A stretch of 64,000 bases of DNA from Amanita rubescens (lineage: Eukaryota > Basidiomycota > Agaricomycetes > Agaricales > Amanitaceae), in NCBI GenBank assembly GCA_015039365.1, contig WION01000156.1:55529-119528 (forward strand). The letters run 5' to 3'. The position numbers and the translations under genes were made by a program. The notes beneath the pieces are model-generated. The model ran no database searches. It was not told where the DNA came from and saw only the letters and a list, made by a program, of their open reading frames with translations. Positions 11,961 to 21,781 of the stretch are shown here, piece after piece. Each line of letters opens with the position of its first letter. Within the stretch, counting starts at the first letter, position 1.

Positions 11961-13150
11961 AATGATGAACAGGCGATGGAGACGCGTACTTGCCTATAGC
12001 ATTCGGTGCATCGCATGCGTCTATGGTTGGTTATGGTTATGGTTATGGTTGGTTTGGTTGGTTGGTTGGTTTATGGCTTACGCGTCAAGCGTCCGGCCTG
12101 GCCGGATACGACGTGGATTGGGTGATTTGCGACTGGCTGATGGCAGGGGCTGCGACACAGCAGGCCTAGTCCCTGCATAAGGTGGGTAATGAACAGGCGA
12201 TGAAGACACGTACTTGCCTGTTTATGGCCAACGCATCAGCTGTCCGGCCTGGCCGGATACGGTGTAGGCTGCAGTGACAACAGACATAGTCCCTGCAATG
12301 AGAACATATTACGCACTTGCCTATGACATATTTTTGAGTGTGATCAAGGTGGTGTGAAACCACGGAGCGAATAGATGTTACAACTCCGACTGATGAACTT
12401 GCACGGCGCGGAACAGTGTTTGTGGGGCAAATAGCGCCACGTGAACTTTCCTTTCCCGGCTACTTGCCCCACAAACACTGTTCCGCGCCGCGCGAGTTCG
12501 TCAGTCGGAGTTATAACATCTATTCTCTCCGTGGTTTCACGCCACCATGATTGTACGCTCAAAATATGTCATAGGCAAGTGCATAATATGTTCTCATTGC
12601 AGGGACTATGTCTGTTGTCACTGCAGCCTACACCGTATCCGGCCAGGCCGGACAGCTGATGCGTTGGCCATAGGGTACCGTCATAGGCAAGTGCGTAGTA
12701 TGTCCTCATCGCCCATTCATTGCTCATACTGTGCAGGGACCCGTTGTCCCAATACGTCACTGCAGTCTACACCGTGTCCGGCCAGGCCGGACAGCTGATG
12801 CATTGGCCAGAAAAACGCGGTACCGTTCAAAATATGTCGTAAGCAAGTACGTGTCTTCATCACCTGTTCATTGCTCACCCTATGCAGGGGCTAGGCCTGC
12901 TGTCCCGATACGTTGCTTCCCCTCCCATCAGCCAGTTGCAAGCCACCTAATCCACACTGTATCCGGCCAGGCTGGACGCTTGATGCGTAAACCAACCAAC
13001 CATAAAACCAACCATAAAACCAACCAACCATCAACCAACCAACCATCAACCAACCAACCAATCAATCAAACCAACCAACCATAAACGCATCTAGTGTGCC
13101 GAATGCTATAGGCAGGTACGCGTCTCCATCACCCGTTTATTACTCACAGC
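11961..13150. repeat. Foldback-like palindromic element A (1.19 kb)
   Basis: A giant imperfect palindrome. The left arm (11961-12434) and right arm (12460-13150) are reverse complements separated by a 25-base loop (12435-12459). The innermost stem includes GGAACAGTGTTTGTGGGGCA paired with its exact complement. Moving outward, both arms contain the same modules in mirrored order: a GTTATAACTCCGAC-like block, a CTTGCCTATGACATATTTT block, one or more ~200-bp units around TCCGGCCTGGCCGGATAC, a GGTT microsatellite (CCAA on the right), and an outer block with GATGGAGACGCGTAC. The right arm has one extra ~200-bp unit. Long inverted repeats built from tandem subrepeats are the hallmark of foldback elements. 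No transposase is present. Confidence 0.8.
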
Positions 13151-13300
13151 ATTAAACCGCGTTCGCATCTTCATTCAATTCAGCTATGACATTATCAGGG
13201 GCTTGTAATCCGCCTGGAAATACTGACGGGCGACTGCCAGTAGTGAACTAGACTGCAGCTAGATTGCAGGCCACAGGTGTATTAGCTTGCTTGGCGGATA
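13150..13300 (-). pseudogene. Coding-like fragment at outer edge of element A
   Basis: The reverse complement of this stretch matches 47080-47215 (near element D's left side) over about 130 bases, including CAGTTCACTA, GGATTACAAGCC and TTGAATGA. At the other site it reads as the C-terminal part of an open frame. Here the frame is broken. It reads inward towards the palindrome, as in elements D and E. Confidence 0.5.
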
Positions 13301-14040
13301 GGAGATGAGCGTCCACAGCCTCACACCCCCTGACCTCCACAGAATCCACACCGTCTCGGTATTGAGAATATCACGTTTCCCTCAGCTGACAACTGGCCAG
13401 GCCATAAACAACAACGCGTGTAGGGTACGAGTCGCCCCAGCCCACGCCGTATCTAGCCATGCTGGATGGTCGATGTGTAGGTTCACCTCAGGCAGGTCCG
13501 CTCGGGCCCTCGGGTCTTCAGTTCTCAACGAAGGACAACGCTCACTAAGATGTGAGGATCGATTTGGTTGGTTGGTTGGTTGGTTTTCGCTTTACATTTA
13601 CTGTTGTTTGTTTCTTGCACTAAACGCGTTACTTCTGATTCTTTTGTAGATAAAATGACGATACAAAGCCAGCGTCTCCTCTAGCTTCAGTCATTACTAT
13701 GCCCCTGTCAAACTACGAATCTAAGAAACTACGAATCTAAGCGTCTCCTCTAGCTTCAGTCATTACTATGCCCCTGTCAAACTACGAATCTACGAATCTA
13801 TGACACACTTCTACATACTTCACTATCTACAGTCTAGGCCCCTCACCGCGGGAGAACACGCGCAAGGTATAGTCCGTTTGTAGGAATACGCAAATGCAAT
13901 CCTTCTTCCCCTCGAACTTTTCTCTCTTTTGTGAAAACCCTCTCAAACCCGAGTATTGAGGTGAAGGTCATATTCTCTCAGAGCTGCCCACTGTGCGTTG
14001 GGTTGGGTTAGAAGGGGTAATACCTCCCAATCGCCATTTA
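13301..14040. other. Repeat-rich spacer without gene
   Basis: Holds a GGTT tract at about 13563-13585, the 69-bp tandem duplication at 13672-13801 and otherwise no supported coding sequence. Confidence 0.45.
13672..13801. repeat. 69-bp tandem duplication
   Basis: The unit beginning GCGTCTCCTCTAGCTTCAG at 13672 repeats at 13741. Internally the motif ACTACGAATCTA is itself reiterated at each unit's end. Confidence 0.85.
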
Positions 14041-14560
14041 TCTGTTGTTTGTCCCACAAATACTGCTCCACGCTGTACAAGCTGAGCGGTCGGAGTTAGA
14101 ACGGCCCCTCGTTGCTTGTTCCTGTACCACCACCATCAAGCAATCTAAGTCCACATGGTGGAGTATAGTGTAGCGATTCCCTATGTCCTCATTGCCTATT
14201 CGTTACTCACGCTGAGCCTTATTCCTCTTTCCCTCAGCCAGTCGCAAGTCACCCAGGCCAGACAGTTGATATGCAGGCCATGCGTGGTACGATTCCCCCT
14301 CCCGCATGTGCTGTCGTATCAACTTACACCGTATCCGGCCAGGGGACAGTCGATACGCAGGCCGTGTGTGGTACAATTGCCTCTCCCACCTGTGCTGTCA
14401 TATCAACTTATACCGTATCCAGCCAGGCCGGACAGTTGACATGTGGGCCATAAACGAACGAACCAACCAAACCAACCACCGCAACCACCGCATAGCAGCC
14501 GTACCACGGTAACAGCTGACACTGTATCCGGCCCGGCCGGATGGTTGGTATGGGGCGAAG
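14041..14560. repeat. Half foldback element B (right arm only)
   Basis: Starts with the family's stem core in right-arm orientation (TTTGTCCCACAAATACTGCT), continues through a CGGTCGGAGTT block, then tandem units around TATCCGGCCAGG, and an AACCAACCAAACCAACC tract. No matching left arm is found immediately to the left, so this looks like a single arm or a deletion product of the palindromic family. Confidence 0.6.
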
Positions 14561-14599
14561 GGACGAGTCAGGTCGCTGACATAAATGACTTTCTGACTA

Positions 14600-14668
14600 T
14601 ACTTTACCTTCTTTCGTCGTGTTACTTTACCTTCTTTCGTCGTGTTACTTTACCTTCTTTCGTCGTGT
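14600..14668. repeat. Three 23-bp tandem repeats
   Basis: TTACTTTACCTTCTTTCGTC-GTG occurs three times head to tail just upstream of the ATG of the small spliced gene at 14710. It may sit in that gene's 5' region. Confidence 0.8.
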
Positions 14669-14709
14669 TTTCATTCCTTCTGCTGACTCTTGATCCATTT
14701 TTCATCAGT

Positions 14710-15292
14710 ATGACAAGTCAGGAAAGCAGTTATGCCGGTGCGTCGCGAGGGCCTGTGAGTTTCCCCGTTCGTGGCGTTTGTATGTGACGTCGTTTAGCAC
14801 GTTAGCACATTAACGCGCTTTACAGATGGACTGGCCAGGTCAGACAGGTAGTCTTGAAGGGACACAGTCGGTGAGTGTTCACGAGATTTCAATACGTTCG
14901 TCTAATTATGCCTTGCGCAGATGACCAGCACGCGAGAGCCGGCACGTAAACGAAGACGCCTGGTTGGTTGGTTGGTTGGTTTGGTTGGTTGGTTTGGTTT
15001 GGTTTCTCAGTTTGTCGATCTAGAGGCTGACGCCGCTGGTGATGACGGTATGAAGAAGATGAGGATGAGAATGTAAACGGTAGGTTAGGTTAGGTTAGGT
15101 TAGGTTTGCAATTGTTGCTCAACTTTATCGTGCCAAATTGAACTGCGAAGATTTGGATGATGTGCAGATTGCACAGACGACGCTGGATCGATATCAAGGG
15201 TTCGAGCAATATATCAATGATATGATGGCGGTGTATCTACAACAGCCTGTCGTAGACAAGCCAGCCGTTACGATGACCACAATTCGGTCATG
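14710..15292 (+). pseudogene. Small spliced gene or relic with microsatellite introns
   Basis: Exons can be read at 14710-14754 (MTSQESSYAGASRGP), 14826-14870 (MDWPGQTGSLEGTQS) and 14921-14962 (MTSTREPARKRRRL), then 15011 onward (FVDLEADAAGDD), with GTGAGT donors and CAG acceptors in frame. The third intron (14963-15010) is almost pure GGTT/GGTTT repeat ending TTTCTCAG. A second microsatellite, (GTTAG)n, lies at about 15079-15105 where another intron would be. After it an open stretch reads QLYRAKLNCEDLDDVQIAQ to a stop near 15292. A one-base frame problem after DDG (before EEDEDEN in the other frame) suggests either an unrecognised intron or decay. A basic cluster followed by acidic residues hints at a nuclear protein; the family is not recognised. 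Confidence 0.42.
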
Positions 15293-16029
15293 AAACCTCC
15301 CTGCTGGCTCCGTTTATGCAAGAAGCACCCAGACTTTGACAAAGGCATCAAACGCTACCGTGCCGATGCCGCCCTAGGCTTCGAGCTAAAGGACAGCTCA
15401 TCCAATATGCTATTGGTACCCTGACATCAGTTTCAATTTGAGAAACGTGGTGGGTGCCCTCCTCGCTGGCTGTTCGTTGACCAGGGGGATATCAACTCAG
15501 GCCTCAAACGCAGGCTTCAAGGCGAGAGCAAATGGTAATAATAGCTATCAATTTCTCCTCGACAAGATCTTCGTGCCGTTCGTTGTGAAGTGGGATGTTC
15601 CTCTCAAATTTTTCGAAAAGGGGAAGACGGTTCGATCCCTGGACGTTCCATTCTTTTCTAATCCTAGTTCCACGTCGTGGACACTCCATATTCGTTCATG
15701 TCGTGAACACGTTGATCTTTCACTTGACACATTATAATGAAACATCTGTTCGTTATATTTATGTTTATGTACCTTTCTCCCTGTTCGTGACGTGTTCCTC
15801 GCCGTTCATGCCACGATCCTGTTGAATCATATTAAAATATAAATGTACCTTAGCAACGTTCCGCTAACTGGCCCTGCTCACCGGCCCCTGGTCGCCTACG
15901 GCAAAACGGACTCCTATTTTCCTCGCGCCTTCGACAAGGTGGAAACTACGGACGGCGCGCGCTGTGCTATTACTTGGGCTCGGCTCTGGCCCAAGCCGCG
16001 GCTTTCTGACATATAATGTGACAGGGAGT
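15293..16029. other. No gene recognised
   Basis: A short frame (KKHPDFDKGIKRYRADAALG) follows the previous relic at about 15296-15421 and may belong to it. From 15660 there are scattered TTCATGTCGTGAAC-like motifs, also seen at 21440-21560 and 31370-31480, which look like a loose dispersed minisatellite. Confidence 0.3.
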
Positions 16030-17400
16030 TGAGGGTGGTCGATGGCGGTCGATGGAGGGGTAGGCAGGCAGTGGGAGTCGATGGCGAAGGCGGTAGCTGC
16101 ACGGCGTGAACAAGGCACCGGTACCGTCAGTAAATATGCGTCTATGAGTTATTCGGGCTCACTGACACAACCCGAAACTGTTACTCGACAGTCTCACCCA
16201 TCTACCATCCGAGGATGCTCGCCTGAGCATTCCCAATCAGTCAATGAACTCGTTGAAGGAGCTCAAGATGCCCGGCCACCTGATAAACTGGTGGTGGACG
16301 GACGACGATAGGCTAGCCAAGCAATTGTCATTAGTAAAAGAGATAGACCAAGCGCCTTGTTATGCTCACTTCTTCCTTCGGCTGTTCCCAGCGCTTTGCG
16401 AGATGCCGAGCTTGTTATTCCGTTACGGCTACTCCGCTCGTCCGTCCGACTCGGATAATGAGCTCATACCACTTTCAAAGGTGGTATCCGCACGGCGTGA
16501 GCAGGATGCTACAATGTCGTTAACACAAATAAGACAACGAGGGCTTTGCACTCACCAGTAACCGAGGCGGCCCTCTCGCTGCCTAATTCCTTGCCTGCCA
16601 CTCATTTGCAGGCCTTGGCTCCGTGCCCGTTGTTCAACGGACACAAACCTTCTTCCTTCGAAGAAAAGAAGGGGAGAGATGGCTGAGTCATTCAGTCGTC
16701 AATAAGATTAATAGAACAAGTGTAAACAACGTACACTCACCTAATAGACCGGAGACTGTATCCCCTCAAGAACGGCTCAAACAGGCCATTCACAACACTC
16801 GAGAGCATTCAAATGACTGCTCTCCCATAAACGAGGAACTCGTCTCATGAGTTCCAGGAGAACCGCCTGACACATGAGACGATATTTGAGCTATGACAAA
16901 AGTGTTGTCAGCTCAACAAGTGGGAAGGCAAAAACGCCTAACTCGCTGGCACTCGAGACTGTCGAGATACGGTCTTAATCTCGAAATATTCGAGAATGTT
17001 CGATTGAGCATTCTCAGTCAAACGAAGAATTCATGTGCTGAGTTCAAGACAAGCCGACTAGCACAGTAGTCGACCGAATCATAAGCGGAAGAAAGAGGAT
17101 ATACACGGAAGGAAGAAGGTCACGTACTCTGCAATTCAGATCCCCGTTGTGTGCACGGGATGCGGATTGCTAGTGATGGAACGGCTCTAGCTGCCAGACG
17201 CATCCAAGTCGCATGCGTCACATGTTTGCTCGCTGACTCCGTCTGAGCTGAACCACGAGCCGCGGCTTGAGCCATGGCCTACGGCTTTTGAAGTGCTGAG
17301 CCTGAGCCGTAGGCCCAAAGCCGTCACCACAGCCTGCTCAGGCTCGGCTTATACCGGCTTACGACTTTGAGCTGAGCCGCGCACATTACTAGCACTGTTA
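16030..17400 (+). repeat. Hairpin-rich relic related to the LTR element at 21694-31364
   Basis: The DNA is dense in short inverted repeats (for example ATGCTC-gcct-GAGCAT near 16212 and TCTCGAA-a-TATTCGAGA near 16980). Around 16690 it shares GTCGTCAATAAG followed by a small hairpin and CACTCACC with the coding part of the 21.7-31.4 kb element (near 26033). A frame at 16623-16850 reads VVNKINRTSVNNVHSPNRPE, similar in style to VVNKFSEVHSLHSPSLE of that element. No LTRs are seen here, so this is probably a decayed internal fragment. Confidence 0.5.
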
Positions 17401-17706
17401 TTGGACAGTGAGCTCACGTGAACGAGACGGGACAAGGGCGATGACTTCGGGAGGAAGGTATGTTATTTCCTTTCCTTTTTCTCCCGTTTTCTCGCCGTGT
17501 GATTCTTTCAGCTTTGTTTGTTTGATGGATCTGCAGGACTCAGAACTGAGTCCTTTATAGGTTTTACTATGCAAGCAAGACAGGGATGACGGGTGGGCAT
17601 GCGGCTTCAAACTGAAGATGCGCAGAAGAGATGGGAAGGAAGCAGCTGCGTGGGGGCGTTCATGGTTTTCACTTCCTTAGCATCTGTTAACTACGTCGTA
17701 TACTAG

Positions 17707-18927
17707 GTGCGGTATCTTGAGCAAGTCGACCGTCATTTGTCAAAGGGAGGGGCTCGTTCGAGTTCCAAGTGTATTGGGAGAGTACATTTGGGCTCGAGAG
17801 CAGCCTGTGTGTCAGTATCGATGGACGGTGAGGTCGTCATTGACCCCACGGGGGATGGGCTCATGAGTAAGTCTCCACTCGTTTTTCAGTTTTAGACATG
17901 AGGTTAACATCTCTCAGATGGTACCGAAGACGATATTAATGAAAACCTTGCAGGTTAGTGCATTTACAGCAGCGATTATTATAAACAAAACTGTTTTTTT
18001 TTCTCGTAGAAATGAATGGAATCGACTTGTATATCGTCGATTCAGATGAGGATGATAACTACATTGCCATCCGTGCAGAAGGTTACGTGGTCGCGGACCC
18101 CGTTTGAGCTGTCGAATGATGGCTTCAAGTGTCTCTTGGATGCATTGAACTCTGGGGGGATCGTGTGTACCTTGCCAAAAGGGAAAGGGAAAGGAAGAGA
18201 AGTCACTTCTGAAACAGTTCCCTCTACACCATCTGTTGAGCCTGCCTTGTTTATCAGCGTGCATCACCCAGGGGTCGGTTATGGTCGTGTTGTATTTGAG
18301 GAAACACGGGGATATAGAGCGTTGACGGCGCTCTATTTTTACCAACTGCCCCGCTCTTCTCATGGTGTGCAGTTGGAGGAGGTAAACGAAATCGTCGACG
18401 GTATGCTGGGTGGCCTAATTAGACTAGCGACGGCCTGTACGCCTATCTTCATCCGGGACCAAAAACTTCTTTATAGTCATCCTTTCCCCGGATTTCGACA
18501 CTTGAGTCACTGGGAACTTCAATTGAACGCAAGGGATACTACCACTGTCGAGCTGGTGCTGGAGCCGGTGCTCGATAGTGAGGAAAAGCGACGCTTGCTC
18601 AGTAAATGTAAATGGGCTGGACGAAACTCTCGACCTGTAAGTTCTGTACATTTGGACAGACGCGAGTGTGATTACTGAGGAGTAGCAAGGCATCTCTGAT
18701 ATCATATATAGGATCAGGTCCCGTCATCGTCGATGGCTGTAGCAAGAGATGGCCCAAATGCTAGTATGGCATCGTCGTCTGCCGCGTCTCACGACAACGA
18801 TCTCATTCCGGAAGAGTACCGGACGTACATTGGTAATAAAGGGATGCCTTGGGATACAATTGAATCCTTCCTTGAATGCCACAAAGTCTGGATGTTTCCA
18901 CGAGTTTGGGGTTCCTGCCAGCATTGA
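17707..18927 (+). CDS. Unrecognised spliced protein-coding gene
   Basis: The first exon begins at about 17707 (contains RAACVSVSMDGEVVIDPTGD) and ends at a GTAAGTCTCC donor near 17870. Small exons follow (TEDDINENLA near 17925, then NGIDLYIVDSDEDD near 18010). The main exon at about 18070-18639 contains VHHPGVGYGRVVFEETRGYR and ends at CGACCT before GTAAGT. The last exon (about 18714-18927) joins in frame (RPDQVPSSSMAVARDGP) and stops at TGA 18925-18927. The exact join before KVTWSRTPFEL is uncertain because two frames stay open there. The protein is soluble-looking with no signal peptide or membrane segment. I cannot name the family. The start could lie further upstream. Confidence 0.5.
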
Positions 18928-21688
18928 AGTGAGCATGCGGATTTGCAATTTTCAGTGGATCTGCTCGGTTCGCGCGCCTAACACTGTAGGAATCTAATGC
19001 TAATTAGCTTTTGAATCTGCGCAAAGCTAGAGGGTAACCTATAGGCCGAGGGTTCAAGACGAGTCCAAGTTGATTTTCGGCCCATCAGGTTGTTCCGCTC
19101 TGGGCGCTTTCCAGAGCCGCCGAAGCGGTCAAAGCGGTCAAAGCGCCTTGCCGCTTTCTTATGCAAGGTACATCACCCTGAGAGCTGATTTAACAGCTCT
19201 GAAAGCACGTCAACTGCTCTAGAGAGCGATTTTTCAACTTATTTAAGCCATAACTAAGCAATGTGATACAAGAAATTAGAATCATGTTTATTGCTTATGG
19301 AATACAAATCATTGTACGAGCAAAGAATAGTGATGTAGCATACCGGCTAATTTGACCGGTTCCGAGTCGGCTGCTGTATCATGATCCCTCCGCTCATATT
19401 ATTATTATTAAAGTCACGTACAGTGTAATCTAGTTCCCGAAAAAAAAAGAAAAAAAAGGAATGACAACCTAATATGTGATGTTATACAACTGCTTCTCCC
19501 AACTTGTCCAATTAAACACGGGCAATGCGGGATAATGATTCAGAATGAGTGATAGCGATTGATGAGAATGTAAAGCGCACAAGAAACCAGAACCGTTCTT
19601 GAAAGCTGAGAGCAACTCCTGCAACGCGTGTGAAAACAAGGGATGGCGAACGGTTGTTGCAAGCGGTGACAGCGATGGGAATCCTTGAGAGTAACGGGGG
19701 TGAAAACGATGCATATAATGAGATTGAAATACTTACCTGCAATCCCAAACATTGCATGTGAATGGTCTGAGGGTTGGGAATGCATCTTCGACAATTCAGC
19801 AGGTGACAAATTATGTTTCGCTAGTACTAAGTGCGCGAAGTTATCACTATAACTGCATTGTTACTCACGTACAATGCAGTGAAGCCTGTACTCACATAAG
19901 GAGGTTGGAACGGCTTGGCGATGGGCGCCGTAATCACATAAGCGCAGATAGAGTGAGACGGGTGACTTGAGGCATGTTGCAAGTATCACGCCATTACGCA
20001 CCACGTTATCACGTCCTTTTAGTTTTACTTGTTTTGAAGTTGAGGAGGTCAGCGCTCGTCGTGCTGTAGCCGGGTCAGCGGGATGAGAGGAGAGTTGTAG
20101 TACGAAGGGGATAAGCGCGCTGGTGATGTCATCATTCTATTTATTTGACTGTATTTACACATCCACTAAACATTTCACACAAAGTCCAGCATACTATCAG
20201 TCGTTTCGTACATTTCCTCGAAGACAAGTCGCTGATCTACATCACGTTAACCTAACACAAGTCACGGCCACCCTTTTTCGCCTCTACACACCTTCCTCAT
20301 TCACACAACGTTGATTCTAACTTGCGCAGGCATTGGCAACACAATTCCGAGTGAACCTGGTTGCAACCGTCTACACCGTCGGACCAGGGGCGGACCCCCA
20401 AAACGGCATTGTTGCTCACAGAAGGCAGTAACAACGTGCATCACCGCTGAGCTCCACCCATCTGCAGAGATTGTCCGACGCGATGCCATCCAATGCCCAC
20501 GTCAAAAATTTGCTTGATCGCAGCACAGATGCGCTTCGCCTGCCAATGCTATGTCAAAGTGAAATCATCGGGGTCATGATCCTCGGAATCGGCATCGTCA
20601 CCCTTCATGAACGATGGCTTGCAAGAGAGGGGAATCAACATTGCGAAATTGATACGTTTGTCAACCGATAGGCTGTTTACGGACCCTTTGAGTTGTCATG
20701 CTTAGGACACACCATAGATTTCAATTGGTCCATCCAAACTAAGAATGCTATACTTTGCCGTCGTGGTAATACCCGTACCAAACCTTTAGGAACTGAACAG
20801 ATAATTCATGTATAATCAGTCAGCAACTTGCCCCGTATTGACCCAAAAAAGCGCATATAGCACTTGTAGTGAAAGGGTAAACAGTGTCAGTGACCCTGGG
20901 CGTCCTCCACAAGAGCGTGAGGTGTTGAATTGTAAGGGGATGGGTGGAGTGGAGGACTGTGCTGGTTGTTGGAGGCATAGCGCCTGTGCTGAACAAGAGG
21001 AGTGGGTGGGGACGCTCGTCGTCATTGGGCTGAGGAGAATGCCCGTCTTTTGGGGACTACGTATGGGCAGAGGGCATCGGTGAGGCCAAGGTGGAGGAAC
21101 AGTGGCCGCCGTGTTTGATGGTGGGAGCGTGATTGGAAAGCGATGGGAGAAAGCGCTTGGCGCCGTCAACAGTGGTGCATCCCTGAGCAGGAGCAGTGGG
21201 AGTGGTTGTGGCCAGAGCTGGAGCAGCTAGAGTTGACCTCGCGAGAGCTGGAGCAGCCGAAGCGTTGTTTGGCCGAGCGTTAAGCGGCCGGAGTGGAATA
21301 TGCTGAAAACCTGATGGGGAGGAGTGGGAGACAGATCATAGTACGGACGTCCAATGTCGTGGACGAAGGCTGTAGGTATTATTTAGTTTAAATTTATGTA
21401 CGTGTCATTGTGATGAACGAGAATGTGTAAAGTGAAAGGCGCTGATGTTCACGACATGAACGACAAGGCCGTGTTCACGAAGTGGAACTACGATGAATAC
21501 AAAACAAAGCGTATACGATGTTCACGACATCACGGCTGATCACGATGGTTCATGCCGGTTTGGCATTATATTTGCATTTAGTCCGATACGGACCGTCATA
21601 TTATTTGATCAGCGCTCACTGTGTTCAAATTATGAACATGATGAATATTCTTTGCAGGATTGAGAGTGCCACGACGTGTGCCACCGTG
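18928..21688. other. Long gene-poor stretch
   Basis: Only short, overlapping frames without recognisable motifs. There is an A-rich tract at 19439-19460, a GCGGTCAAAGCGGTCAAAGC duplication near 19122, and a Glu/Leu-rich short frame near 21180-21285. GTTCACGA-type motifs recur at 21445-21555. Nothing here can be called as a gene. Confidence 0.4.
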
Positions 21689-21693
21689 GACCA
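21689..21693. other. Target-site duplication, left (GACCA)
   Basis: GACCA immediately left of the LTR start matches GACCA at 31365-31369 immediately right of the other LTR. Five bases is the usual length for LTR-element integration. Confidence 0.85.
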
Positions 21694-21781
21694 TGTAACG
21701 GGTAGCCCGTTACCGTGCTCGATATCTCTCCATCTCTAGTTACTGTATATAGTATTCGTGACTGATGTGATGTGCGACGTA
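21694..21781 (+). repeat. 5' LTR, first part (88 bp)
   Basis: Identical to the first 88 bases of the 3' LTR at 31162. It begins with a perfect palindrome TAACGGG-tag-CCCGTTA. The insertion follows GACGTA. Confidence 0.9.

Noticed and set aside
11961..13150. CRISPR-like array because CCGGCCAGGCCGG recurs
   Set aside because: Repeats are mirrored, not direct with unique spacers, and the organism is a eukaryote.
15628..15640. GGTTCGATCCC, a tRNA B-box-like word
   Set aside because: No cloverleaf or A box could be arranged around it; no tRNA gene is called.
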